64,000 nucleotides of DNA from positions 5,931,314 to 5,995,313 of the forward strand of contig CP136068.1 in the NCBI GenBank assembly GCA_032622095.1. The letters run 5' to 3'. Position numbers and translations under genes: made by a program. Origin of the DNA: Siphonodentalium dalli. Taxonomy: Eukaryota; Mollusca; Scaphopoda; Gadilida; Siphonodentaliidae. The first letter of the stretch is position 1; the number at the start of each line of letters is the position of its first letter. Positions 50,207 through 59,987 of this stretch are shown here, piece after piece. The notes beneath the pieces were generated by a model, which saw only the letters and a list, made by a program, of their open reading frames with translations, was not told the origin of the DNA and did not search any database.

Positions 50207-50575
50207 AAATCAAAATCTAACATCCTGGCTTCCCAAATTCAAGACGAATTAAAACCAGATTTATTGGCTAAAATTCATGCAGCATTAAAAACCGTTCCGT
50301 CCTGGCCTGACGAAAATTATGACGATTTTCTGCCGGACTGTTTTGAATTGGAAAAGCTAACGTATGATGAATATTGCGCCATTTTAAAACCACAAATATA
50401 TCAATTAGAAAATACTCGGTACGGGACCGTCTCCGAAATTAAAATAATTCGAAAATGTATACTATTTAGAGACTGGGTCCACGTCATAGAATTCTCCGTG
50501 TGGATTAAAAATAACAACATTTGTCACACGTTTGAAAGTGGTCGATGTATAAAGTATCCGTTTAAAACGAGTTAA
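50207..50575 (+). CDS. Leader ORF of unknown function, no ATG
   Basis: Open from after a TAA at 50204 to a stop ending at 50575, 15 nt before the gag ATG. No in-frame ATG. The same frame has ATG 50168, but it is stopped at 50189. The peptide looks protein-like (PSWPDENYDDFLPDCFELEK) and matches no family I know. It may be a decayed gag N terminus, an accessory exon reached by splicing, or chance. Confidence 0.3.
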   Translation, partial: KSKSNILASQIQDELKPDLLAKIHAALKTVPSWPDENYDDFLPDCFELEKLTYDEYCAILKPQIYQLENTRYGTVSEIKIIRKCILFRDWVHVIEFSVWIKNNNICHTFESGRCIKYPFKTS

Positions 50576-50589
50576 AGATATTTCAAATA

Positions 50590-51747
50590 ATGGCTCAAAT
50601 TGTTGATGATATACAAGGTGCGCATTTGAACGTACCCTTACCCGCGGACGAAGCAAATATGGACGCACCTGTTCAACAACAACAACCGCAAAATCTTCAA
50701 CCACAACCCGGGCAACAAGGCGACTTAAATGCCGCCTTACATTTGTTGAGACAAAACGAGCAAATCGGGCTCGTCTTGGCAGGAATCCAGCAGCAATTTG
50801 CTGGATTCAATTTGAATCTGGGACAACAAACCAATGCGATTCGTACGCAAACCGCCGCGCAAAGCGCGTTGACTTTATCTACAATGGTAGAAAGGTACGA
50901 GGGACAACCTCGGAAATTAAGGGAATTCTTAAAACAAATAGACCGGTATTGTAATATACTCGGTACACCAGAAGAAGAAAGATGGTTAGTCGCACTTCAG
51001 CGTACAGGCGGCCCTGTAGCTGAATTTCTCACGCGATATCATCACGAAAATCAAGGGGTCACGTGGAACCATATAAAACGCGAACTAACGATTAGATTCG
51101 CGGAAATAACAGACAAACATCAGGCTCTTGCAAAAGTAAGAAGCTTCAAACAAAAAGCAGGAGAAAATATACATATATATGTAGAGGCAGTTCGCCAATT
51201 AGCAGTGGATGCTTTCGAGTATGAAGAATTAGCCATCCCTGCAATACAACGTCAATTGGTACAGTATTTCACTGACGGGTTAAATGACACAAACCTCAAG
51301 ATGAAAATCTTGAGAGAAGATCCACAAACATTGGATCAAGCAGCTTTCGTAGCTGTGGAGGAATTTAATATCCTTAAACGATTTTCAATGCGTTTCAATC
51401 GCACACCGACGAATGAAAACCAATCGGGACAAGAACCGATGGATGTAAATAGGGTCAAACCAAAAATAGTGCAGTGTAATTACTGTCACAAATTGGGCCA
51501 CAAATATGAAGCTTGTAGACTCCGCCCAAGACAAAATACACATGTTCACACAATAAATAACTCTCCTCAACCGCCAACCAAATTTTGTCGAAGCTGTTGG
51601 AAGCTAACATATCATGATACTCGTGAATGTTGGTACAAGGACCACTTGTACGATTATGGGACAACAAACCCAAACTTTAAACGCCGAATGCGTAACGAGT
51701 TGGACGAGCAGCAAAACAGAAAACCGAATCCCTCTTTAAACGAGTAG
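50590..51747 (+). CDS. gag: Gag polyprotein
   Basis: 385 residues from ATG 50590 to TAG 51745-51747. Residues 1-60 are Gln-rich. Residues about 95-270 form a retrotransposon Gag (capsid-type) domain with WNHIKRELTIRFAE and KVRSFKQKAGENIHIYVEAV, the part that assembles the particle. Two zinc knuckles follow: C296-x2-C299-x4-H304-x4-C309, canonical, and C333-x2-C336-x5-H342-x4-C347, one residue longer than canonical; these bind the genomic RNA. The C terminus is basic and polar. The last codons contain the slippery sequence leading to Pol. The frame is intact. Confidence 0.92.
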   Translation: MAQIVDDIQGAHLNVPLPADEANMDAPVQQQQPQNLQPQPGQQGDLNAALHLLRQNEQIGLVLAGIQQQFAGFNLNLGQQTNAIRTQTAAQSALTLSTMVERYEGQPRKLREFLKQIDRYCNILGTPEEERWLVALQRTGGPVAEFLTRYHHENQGVTWNHIKRELTIRFAEITDKHQALAKVRSFKQKAGENIHIYVEAVRQLAVDAFEYEELAIPAIQRQLVQYFTDGLNDTNLKMKILREDPQTLDQAAFVAVEEFNILKRFSMRFNRTPTNENQSGQEPMDVNRVKPKIVQCNYCHKLGHKYEACRLRPRQNTHVHTINNSPQPPTKFCRSCWKLTYHDTRECWYKDHLYDYGTTNPNFKRRMRNELDEQQNRKPNPSLNE

Positions 51748-51779
51748 AACCTGTTCGTGACAAGACGCGCGCGCGGGTT
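51735..51779 (+). promoter_or_regulatory. Candidate -1 ribosomal frameshift site, gag to pol
   Basis: Heptamer T TTA AAC at 51735-51741 is in the gag frame and lies one codon before the gag stop. Slipping by -1 enters a frame that stays open for more than 225 codons. After a 6-nt spacer, aacctg (51748-51753) can pair with cgggtt (51774-51779), with extra pairing in the cgcgcg loop. U UUA AAC and a 5-9 nt spacer are established features of -1 sites. Confidence 0.7.
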
Positions 51780-52430
51780 AACCATATTAAACATAAATCA
51801 AAGCCTTACAAAACTGTATCCAATAAAGCACTCTATCCAAATTTAACACGTAAAAATTTACCCTCAACGAATGTAATTCCATTAAATTCGCACAGATTTA
51901 CTAGAACGTATGACAACCGTTACGATTCACATTGTAAAAACATATCTGGTCATGGGAGTACAAAGCATATACACTATGCCAGACCCACAGTAAAAATGAT
52001 TGACAACGCGCGACCCAACGCCGACCTTCATGTCAAACCGGTGCACCATCACTTGCATTCCGAAATGTCATATGCTGATCGAGTAAAATCGAACAAGAAA
52101 TCATTGGAGAACACAAATAAGTTAAATAAAGTGAAGAATACTTATGTCATGGGTCACAAGACGCCAAATACAATTGACACTAAACGTGCGGATCCACGAA
52201 CGCGAAAATTCGACAACCGTGGGTCTAACTCCCATAAACATGGTAAATCACTGAATAATCCGCATAAAATACATGCGAATCGAGAGAGACACTCCATAAA
52301 TCCGCGATTCGCCTCGCCATGGGATAATAAAACTGAAAAAGCACAGCAAAACTCGAAAAATAGGAGTTTTCAAAAATCACCTATTGAGTGCCCATTTAAG
52401 GGACAAAACACTCAGAAACAACCAAATTAA
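51738..52430 (+). CDS. pol: Pol N-terminal region, stopped at 52428
   Basis: In the -1 frame after the slippery site the sequence is open through 51996 to a TAA at 52428-52430. The peptide is rich in Lys, Asn, His, Arg and Ser with no recognised domain; it is a long basic linker before the protease. The same frame resumes straight after the TAA, so the stop is best read as a single-base lesion in this copy, though readthrough cannot be excluded. Confidence 0.6.
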   Translation, partial: KRVEPVRDKTRARVNHIKHKSKPYKTVSNKALYPNLTRKNLPSTNVIPLNSHRFTRTYDNRYDSHCKNISGHGSTKHIHYARPTVKMIDNARPNADLHVKPVHHHLHSEMSYADRVKSNKKSLENTNKLNKVKNTYVMGHKTPNTIDTKRADPRTRKFDNRGSNSHKHGKSLNNPHKIHANRERHSINPRFASPWDNKTEKAQQNSKNRSFQKSPIECPFKGQNTQKQPN

Positions 52431-55400
52431 GCCTACAGTAACTTATTACATTACGGGAAATCGAAAAATTCACAAAAACAAAAAATTAAAAAATTTCTGT
52501 ATGATGGCGACCAAAATGGCCAACAAGATGGCACAAAATTGAAAAACACAAAAAATGGAATAAATCAATTTCCAAACAAAAATCTTAGTCCCAAACAACG
52601 AATTCCGTATTCTCAAGGTCAAACGAACTCAAACAAGACTGAACATCGTAATAAAACTCAAAAACTTAAAAATCAGCCCAATTTTCAAATTTCTTATCCA
52701 AACAACAGGTATAGTGTACTGGAACAAGACTATTGTCCTCCAGACTATACAAATATACATGTGCCTGATAGTCCAATGCCTTCAAGGCCACAACACCGTC
52801 GTAAAACAAAGGATTTTATGAAAAATCAAAATTCCAACTCCAAGTTCAAACTTGTTGAGACTAATGATAAATACAATGTACTTAAAATGAAATTACCCAA
52901 ACCGAATGTACGGTACACAAAACACAATAAACCGACTAGTAAAACTGCTAAAATAGTTGAAAAGTCTCATAAAACAAATGATGTTGCAAATCAACTTAAA
53001 GATAGAAAAGAATGGTTAAACCAAGTTAAAAAGTTAACTAAAGCAAGCAAGCAAACAGATACTCAAATGAAACATACCATACATGGTCGTGGAGTCTCTC
53101 ATAACCCCAAATCAAATAAAAATGGTAAAACTTCTGATAAATTCAAAAATGAAACATCCAAAGAAGTGAATGTTACAGGTACGCCTGTGCCATCCTCAAT
53201 ATTGCTTCAAATAGGCAAACAACGTGTTCGTGCCCTTTGTGATACTGGAGCACAGTGCTCCATACTTAGCAACCGTTTATATAAACAAATCACAAATAGA
53301 CCCAAACTTAACAGAAGGAAGGATAATTTGACTTCAGTCACAGGAAGTGAACTCAAATGTATCGGTCAAATTGAATTACCTTTCAAAGTTAGTGGGTTAA
53401 AGATGAAACATGATTTTTATATTGTGGAAAATATGACCCGCAATATAATCTTAGGTACTGACTGGATGGTTCAAAACTGTGTGCGAATATTCTTCGACTT
53501 ACAATGTTTGAAGATTAATCATCGCATCGTTCCAATGGTACCTGACTTAGAGATTGCAAGCCTTGTTAGACTTAAGAAGGAAGCACTTCTCAAGCCCCAG
53601 AGTTGTCTCTTAACTTGTGCTCACATCGTTGGCGGATGTCGCTTATTCGACACTAACCTGTTACAAGTTAGTTCTCTGTATCATGGGTTCTTGTCTGAAC
53701 AACCCGGCTTGAACTTAAGTGATGCAGTCATTAATGTTAATGACCTTACTTCTTTATGCAGCATCCCTGTATACCTTGTCAATGATACTGACAAGTTCTA
53801 TAAACTTAGAAAGGGATGTGTCTTAGGCAAGGTTGAACCTCTTGAGACAGCTCAGATTTCTGAAGTCTCCCGGTCACCCACTCAGTCATTTTCCCGTGAC
53901 ACCAAGCCATCAAAAATTAATTATGCTGAGGTTGATGTGCCCTCAGATAAGAAACAAATAATCACAGATCTTCTTAAAAGTAATGAAGGTCTCTTTGCTG
54001 CAACTGATGCAGACCTAACCTTTACTGACACAGTAAAGATGAAAATAGATACACAAGGTAATGCACCCATCAAGTGCCAACCATACCGCGTTCCTTTGGC
54101 TAAAAAGCAGATCATGGACCAGGCAATTGATGATATGCTTGAATCAGATATCATTACCCCTGCTAGATCACCATGGTCCTTTCCTTGCTTACTTGTGGGC
54201 AAGAAAGATGGTTCATCAAGATTTTGTGTTGACTTTCGTAAGCTCAATGCTATTACTAAACCAATTACTTGGCCACTCCCGGTCATTGATGACATATTGA
54301 ATTCTCTAAATGGCTCTAAATACCTGACAGCGCTTGATCTTAAGTCAGGCTACTGGCAAATCTTATTAGATGAAGATGCCCGTGAAAAGTCTACATTTAC
54401 TTGCCATAGAGGGACCTATTCTTTCAAGGTAATGAGTTTCGGTCTTTCAAACGCCCCAAGTTTGTTTCAAGAGCTAATGTCCGTCGTCTTAGAAGGCCTA
54501 CAAGATCGCTCATTAGCCTACTTAGACGATATTTTGATATTTTCGCCGACGGAGGCTCAACATCGTAAAGACATTCAAACTGTCTTCGATCACCTTCAAC
54601 AACATAAATTGAAACTCAAATTGAAAAAGTGTAAGTTTTTCCAAACTGAGACCAAGTACTTAGGTTTTGTTATTAACTCAGATGGTGTCAAACCCGACCT
54701 TGATAAAGTCAAGGCCATTCGAGATGTTCCACCACCTACCAATATTAAAGGAGTTAGATCATTTATGGGAATGACATCATACTATCGTCGTTTCATTCCT
54801 GGTTTTAGCGCCATCGCTACACCTCTGATTAATCTCACTAAAAAGTATTCAAAGTTTAAATGGACTGATGAATGCCAAAGAAGCTTTGATACCATGAAAT
54901 CAAAACTAACTGGAGTATCTTATCTTGCATACCCAGACGTCAACAAACCATATTGGTTATATACTGATGCCTCTGACAATTGTATCGGGGCATGTCTTAC
55001 TCAACCTTATGAAGACCCAAATCTTGATCCCACCATCGCTGGTGAATTGGAAAGACCAATCTATTTCCTCTCACACAAACTTAGTGATACTCAACGCCGC
55101 TGGGCCACAATTGAAAAGGAATGCTTCGCCATTCACTATGCCCTTCGAAAGTTTGATCATTACTTATCAAATGCTCAGTTTACCATTCGTACTGACCACA
55201 AACCTCTTGAACATCTTCTTAAAGGCCCTCTTAGTGCCAATAAGAAACTTCAGAATTGGGCACTGGATATTGCTGGCTATAATTGCCAGATTGAATACAT
55301 ACCAGGTCCTTCGAATCTCTGTGCAGACTGGCTCTCTCGTCCACCTGCACCTTCTCCGTTAAATCCTCATACTCATACTGATTCCTCAGATGGTGAAGAC

Positions 55401-55757
55401 ATTCCTGAGATCAGTGATAAGGCTTATCAAGTGACAGCCATAAATTCTAACAAATTTGAACCCAAAGAATTTGCTAAGTGCATAATTCCTCCTGATGACT
55501 TACCTCGTCAATCTCAACTCACACATGTTGATTTCAACATGACTCTAGAACAAGATAAAGACGCTGAGATAGTAGAGCTTAAGAAACAATATAATTGCAA
55601 CAATCCACCCCCTCCATTTGGGAAAAATACATACTTATCAATGACATCTTGCATTATATTAGTCATGCCAAGGATGACCCTGTTCTTCGCATGTGCATTC
55701 CATCTCATTTACAAGCTCACATTATGCAGCAGTACCACGATGATAATGGGCATCTAG
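52431..55757 (+). CDS. pol: Pol: aspartic protease, reverse transcriptase, RNase H
   Basis: Open in one frame from the codon after the TAA at 52428. First a basic linker of about 240 codons, then a retroviral-type aspartic protease with the DTG triad at 53241-53249 (LCDTGAQCSILS) and the later IILGTDW. The reverse transcriptase runs from about 54060 with GKKDGSSRFCVDFRKLN, TALDLKSGYWQI and catalytic YLDD at 54519-54530. RNase H follows with YTDAS (Asp 54966), IEKECFAI (Glu 55119) and IRTDHKPL (Asp 55194). These process polyproteins and copy RNA to DNA. The frame loses homology after about 55610, where the integrase continues in the -1 frame; the last 45 or so codons to 55757 are probably off-frame. 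It overlaps the integrase frame by 163 nt. Confidence 0.92.
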   Translation, partial: AYSNLLHYGKSKNSQKQKIKKFLYDGDQNGQQDGTKLKNTKNGINQFPNKNLSPKQRIPYSQGQTNSNKTEHRNKTQKLKNQPNFQISYPNNRYSVLEQDYCPPDYTNIHVPDSPMPSRPQHRRKTKDFMKNQNSNSKFKLVETNDKYNVLKMKLPKPNVRYTKHNKPTSKTAKIVEKSHKTNDVANQLKDRKEWLNQVKKLTKASKQTDTQMKHTIHGRGVSHNPKSNKNGKTSDKFKNETSKEVNVTGTPVPSSILLQIGKQRVRALCDTGAQCSILSNRLYKQITNRPKLNRRKDNLTSVTGSELKCIGQIELPFKVSGLKMKHDFYIVENMTRNIILGTDWMVQNCVRIFFDLQCLKINHRIVPMVPDLEIASLVRLKKEALLKPQSCLLTCAHIVGGCRLFDTNLLQVSSLYHGFLSEQPGLNLSDAVINVNDLTSLCSIPVYLVNDTDKFYKLRKGCVLGKVEPLETAQISEVSRSPTQSFSRDTKPSKINYAEVDVPSDKKQIITDLLKSNEGLFAATDADLTFTDTVKMKIDTQGNAPIKCQPYRVPLAKKQIMDQAIDDMLESDIITPARSPWSFPCLLVGKKDGSSRFCVDFRKLNAITKPITWPLPVIDDILNSLNGSKYLTALDLKSGYWQILLDEDAREKSTFTCHRGTYSFKVMSFGLSNAPSLFQELMSVVLEGLQDRSLAYLDDILIFSPTEAQHRKDIQTVFDHLQQHKLKLKLKKCKFFQTETKYLGFVINSDGVKPDLDKVKAIRDVPPPTNIKGVRSFMGMTSYYRRFIPGFSAIATPLINLTKKYSKFKWTDECQRSFDTMKSKLTGVSYLAYPDVNKPYWLYTDASDNCIGACLTQPYEDPNLDPTIAGELERPIYFLSHKLSDTQRRWATIEKECFAIHYALRKFDHYLSNAQFTIRTDHKPLEHLLKGPLSANKKLQNWALDIAGYNCQIEYIPGPSNLCADWLSRPPAPSPLNPHTHTDSSDGEDIPEISDKAYQVTAINSNKFEPKEFAKCIIPPDDLPRQSQLTHVDFNMTLEQDKDAEIVELKKQYNCNNPPPPFGKNTYLSMTSCIILVMPRMTLFFACAFHLIYKLTLCSSTTMIMGI

Positions 55758-57274
55758 GTACCGATAAAATGTTTTCCTCAATCAAATCCAAGTATTATTG
55801 GAAGAATCTTTACAAAGATATATATGCATATTGTGAAAAATGCATTCCCTGCCAAAGTCGAAAACTTCAGAAAAAGAAATCACCTCTTCAAGAAACAGAC
55901 ATAGCACCTTACCCCTTCGCTAAAATTGGTCTCGATTTAAGTGGACCCTACCCTAAGACGTTAAGTGGGAACGTCTACATCGTCACTTTCATCGACCTCT
56001 ATAGTGGTTGGCCAGAAAGTTTTGCAGTACCAGACAAATCTGCCTCCACTATTGCCAATTTGTTACTCAGTGAGATTTTTCCTCGTTTCTCAGCACCGCT
56101 GGAACTGGTAACTGATAATGGCACCGAGAATATTAATCAAGTCATGCATGATGTCTTAGAAGAACTTCGTATTCATCACGTCACTTCTTCTTATTATCAT
56201 CCTCAGAGTAACGCCAAAGTTGAACGCGTTCACCGGACTATGCATGACATTCTTTCCAAGTTGCTTAAGAATCAACTTGAGACATGGGATCTGTATCTTC
56301 CCCAAACACTGGCTAGTATACGATTCAGTGTGAATGAATCTACTAAATACTCGCCATTCTACCTGCTATATCAACGTGACCCCATTTTACCAATTGACAA
56401 TTTGCTCCGCCCTCATCACAAGTATGTGGGTGATGACTTTCACAAGGTCGCACTTCAAGAAATGCATCGTTCATTTCGTTTGATGCATCGTCATCTACAG
56501 TCTGCTAAAAAGCGACAGAAAACCTACCAAGATAAGAAGGCGACCGATAACTCTTTTGACGTGGGCGACCCTGTCTATTACAAAGACAATCGCACCAAAA
56601 ATAAGTTAGCCCTTAAGTGGCAACCATATTATCGCGTCATTGAAAAGCGGTCCCCTGTTTCATACCGCATCCGTAATCAACTTACAGGTCGTGTGACTAA
56701 GAGTCATGCTGACCTCCTTCGCAGAGCTGCCATAGATTGGACTCTGCCTGTCAAAACTGACAAAGAAGCTGCTGTCAGAGCGCAGCGCTATGTTGTACCC
56801 CCCTCCTCATCTGATTCTGACTCCGACTCCGAGGATAACATACCTCTTCAGCGTCTTCGTCCAATGAAACGCCAGGTCAGATCAGATTCGGAGGACGAAG
56901 ACGATATACCCCTTAACGAGCTTCGCACCAAGCTGCGTGCTCGTAAACTAGCTCAAGAGGCTCAGAATGATTACAATGCCTCTACTGAAGAGTACAGTGA
57001 TGATATGCACAATGCATATAACGCATCTACCGACGATTATGATGTACCTCCCAATCTGGGATTACAAGACATCACAATGGCTGCAGACATTGAATCTGTT
57101 CATGCCAAATTATCAACAGCAGAGGACGACTCAGATGAATCTCAGTTTGAACCTGGTCGCCTGCTTACCATTGAACCCCTGACAGGTATGCCCCTTCAGA
57201 GACTGATCTCTAAATACCTGACTACCCCGTCGAATAGTCTGTTGTTCCCTTTTCCATTAATGGATATGGATTAG
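55595..57274 (+). CDS. pol: Integrase and C-terminal tail
   Basis: Open from after a stop at 55592 to TAG 57272-57274; there is no ATG at the domain start, so it was once in frame with RT. It has an HHCC zinc module (YHDDNGHLG; Cys pair at 55832 and 55841), then a catalytic core with Asp 55934 (GLDLSG), Asp 56114 (VTDNGTEN) and Glu 56222 (KVERVH). The last two are 36 residues apart, i.e. D-x35-E. A GPY/F-like module (LALKWQPYYRVIEKRSPVSY) follows. The tail of about 170 residues is acidic and Ser-rich, with repeated D-[ND]-I-P-L-x-x-L-R and NASTxxY motifs. No chromodomain. It inserts the cDNA into the genome. The frame change from RT lies between 55595 and about 55625, next to a run of five C at 55608-55612. 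Confidence 0.9.
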   Translation: MQQSTPSIWEKYILINDILHYISHAKDDPVLRMCIPSHLQAHIMQQYHDDNGHLGTDKMFSSIKSKYYWKNLYKDIYAYCEKCIPCQSRKLQKKKSPLQETDIAPYPFAKIGLDLSGPYPKTLSGNVYIVTFIDLYSGWPESFAVPDKSASTIANLLLSEIFPRFSAPLELVTDNGTENINQVMHDVLEELRIHHVTSSYYHPQSNAKVERVHRTMHDILSKLLKNQLETWDLYLPQTLASIRFSVNESTKYSPFYLLYQRDPILPIDNLLRPHHKYVGDDFHKVALQEMHRSFRLMHRHLQSAKKRQKTYQDKKATDNSFDVGDPVYYKDNRTKNKLALKWQPYYRVIEKRSPVSYRIRNQLTGRVTKSHADLLRRAAIDWTLPVKTDKEAAVRAQRYVVPPSSSDSDSDSEDNIPLQRLRPMKRQVRSDSEDEDDIPLNELRTKLRARKLAQEAQNDYNASTEEYSDDMHNAYNASTDDYDVPPNLGLQDITMAADIESVHAKLSTAEDDSDESQFEPGRLLTIEPLTGMPLQRLISKYLTTPSNSLLFPFPLMDMD

Positions 57275-57826
57275 CCGTAATCACATGCATTTCTACTGCA
57301 TGTCCTTGATTATTTACAAGGTCCCATTAATGGCCGAGCTTCTTCCGCGGTTTGTTTATCCCCGCTGCTCATTTATTCTTTGCCTTCTTTAGCTCTGCTA
57401 AAGAATTCGTTGTTAGGGAGGATTGTGCAGCGTTGACATGTGTGGCCACACGGTGTTGACCTGTATACGTCTTTTGAAGAATTGACCTGAGTACGTCTGT
57501 CACGTACACCTCTTCAGAAGACCTGTCCTCTTTCAAAACAAATATATTTTTTTTGTCTGAACTCCTCCCTGTGACTGCAGTCAGATTCCTTCTTTGTAAA
57601 AATAGATAGGTGAAAAAGTAAGAAGGGAAATTTGATTTTATTGACTTAATTTTAAATAGTACCATTGCACGCCTGAAATTCGCCAATCTAAATAATACCA
57701 TAGATAGGAATGTTTGAATTAATATTAGTTTTTGGAGAAGTGCACATCTCCAACAACGAGTGTATTTAAGTTAAGTAACTAGTTAAAATTACAAGGATAA
57801 CAAAGGCAACCAGACACAACAACTAG
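57275..57826 (+). other. pol-env intergenic region with RNA hairpins
   Basis: Right after the integrase stop: acatgca(57283)/tgcatgt and ccttg(57304)/caagg. Then a long hairpin at 57471-57520, where cttttgaaga pairs with tcttcagaag around an inner gtacgt/acgtac stem (57491-57507). A comparable gtacgt/acgtac hairpin lies beyond the SGNH ORF at 60670-60712. The minus-strand open frame at 57369-57701 looks like chance. Confidence 0.5.
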
Positions 57827-57854
57827 AGACACCCCAACCCTAACCTACGAGATC

Positions 57855-57886
57855 ACTCTAATCATGTGACTCTTCTATTTTCAGCA
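57855..57886 (+). promoter_or_regulatory. Splice acceptor for env RNA
   Basis: tgactcttctattttcag|ca with the AG at 57883-57884, a good pyrimidine tract and a branch-like ctctaat at 57856-57862. In phase with the leader donor at 50108. Confidence 0.65.
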
Positions 57887-59983
57887 ATACTAGTACTCTG
57901 TGTGACCTTAATCTCACTAGAATTGGGTCAAACGAATAGCATTATTGTGACGCGACATAATGTGATTTTCCAAAAACTTAAAGATATATATATGACCAAT
58001 GCAGATTGGACAATAGGTTTCGTAGTAAACTTAGAACCATTTCAAAACTACTTGAAATCCCTGTCAAGACAAATAAAAATAGCTCGAAAAGAGTTGGACC
58101 GAACAAAGTTAAAAACAATACAAACAAACGGACATGAGTCGTTTAACTTGACAGGTACAACTAAACAATTCGACGATCTCTTCGCGAGTTTCAGTGAAAA
58201 CTTAGAGATACTGAACACCGAATACTTAGAAGTTGTTTCGCAATTTGTCGAATACAAAACGCTTCACGATGACTCGCTGCATAAGATTAAAAGGTCGCTG
58301 CTCCCCTTCATAGGAGAAGGATTATCCTGGCTGTTTGGAACAGTCAGTGAGAGCGACCTCAATAATATTAATAATAATATTAATAAATTGGCTAATAATC
58401 AACGAAAAATTGAGCACACTCTCAAAGAAAGTTTTAGCCTAATGGACGTCTCCCGGAATTACATCCGTGAAAATAGAATGAAAACTAATCAGTTGGTTGA
58501 GACAGTTAAATATATTCAGCATGTACTCACTGAGGCATTCAACAAGCAATCACACAAATTAACGACATTGGAATACTACGCTAATTTGCATAATCATATT
58601 GACCTAAGAATTACAGAGATAAATCAAATGATTACTGCTGCTAGATTTCATGTAGAACACATGCATACGCAAATAAGTATCTTAACTACCATACGAATTG
58701 CTCCAAGTGTGGTTCGTATTAATACCTTACGACGAGTGTTATCTGACTTGGACAAACATCTTCCATATCATCTTAAATTACCATTTGATCCCAACACTGA
58801 ATTGTGGAAGTATTATCAAAACTTTAAGTGTTCTACTCTGTTGACAAACAGTCGACTAATTGTACTAGTGAAAATTCCTCTGATCAACATAAGGAACAAA
58901 TTTGAACTCTTTAAGATTCATTCGTTCCCATACACACCTAATAACAAATCTTTATCTTCGGATTTAAGACAAATGATTGCTGAATATCGGTTTGACCATA
59001 AACACTTAATAATAAATGCTGGTCGTACTCAATTCATAACATTACCCGATAACTCGCTCTGCTTAATGAATCCATTGCCATTCTGTCCTTTTGATGGTAT
59101 TATTCGAACGCTTTACAACGATAAACCATGCTCTATCGCATTACTCATGAATGACACGAGGTCAATAAAAGACCAGTGCATTATAGAAGTGCAACCGAGC
59201 GTTAAACTACCATATGTCAGAAATGTAAACACTGGACTCTTTGTCATTAGCTTAGCTAAACCTATAACTTTCTCGGTAATGTGTAAAGATTATGTAAGTT
59301 CTCAAGAAGTGATATTATTTCCGCCTATTGGATTATTAACTTTACAACCTACGTGCATCGCTTCTGCCCCGAATGTGAAAATTGAGAGTCACTTCTCAGG
59401 TGACAACTCTCAGCTTATAAATGCGTTTGATAACGAGATTCTTCCTAAATTTAATCTTTCCAAGTTCTACCTTTGGAAACCTGTCTTGGACAGAATTGAT
59501 CGTTTTAGGAATTTTACATTACCAATCGCATTGAAAGGTGTTACTAAAATACCTTTACATCAGTTAATTGATTCATTGGACAAACTGGAAAGCATAACAC
59601 CCCTTAATTCTGAAATTCCAAAATATGTTTATGTAATTATAATTGTGGCAATGTTAGCTTCGGTGCTTGCCCTCTGTCGTTACCGGAATAAAGTTATGTC
59701 GCTCTTATGCAAACATAAACGCCGCAATAGGCGCCATAACGTCAGATTTGGGTCACTAGGTGTACGTGAAGACGCAGGTACCTTGAACGAAGAACCAACC
59801 ACGTCTTCATCACTTACATCAGAAACTAAGCGATCAGCCGAATCGCCATCCACTCCTGTAACTATCAAACGTACCAAAATTCACCTAACTGAAAATGATA
59901 TTGCCTATTTACAGCAGCACCAACTCATGGAACTGCCAGAACTGATTACCACTGACGAAGCTTCTTCAACATCTACCTTATAA
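57885..59983 (+). CDS. env: Env: class I fusion-type (baculovirus F/errantivirus-like) glycoprotein
   Basis: The frame is open from 57827 to TAA 59981-59983, but its first ATG is 57992, inside the ectodomain. The hydrophobic signal-like stretch just after the acceptor at 57884 needs a start from the spliced leader. Residues below count from 57866 (705 codons). A basic cleavage site KIKR at 140-143 is followed by SLLPFIGEGLSWLFGT, matching the furin site and fusion peptide arrangement of errantivirus Env and baculovirus F proteins. Then come a long helical, Asn/Leu-rich coiled-coil-like region (about 165-275), a Cys-containing ectodomain (CLMNPLPFCPFDG), a transmembrane segment at about 587-606 (YVIIIVAMLASVLALC), and a basic then Ser/Thr-rich tail of about 100 residues. 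Role: membrane fusion and particle entry. The frame is intact. Confidence 0.85.
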
Positions 59984-59987
59984 GAAA

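Noticed and set aside
55600-55625. Programmed frameshift between RT and integrase
   Set aside because: No in-frame X XXY YYZ heptamer at the transition (gggaaaaat and acccccct do not fit); an indel or assembly error is simpler. Left open as a finding for checking.
57369-57701. 110-codon minus-strand frame between integrase and env
   Set aside because: Antisense to a structured non-coding stretch, no motif; chance opening.
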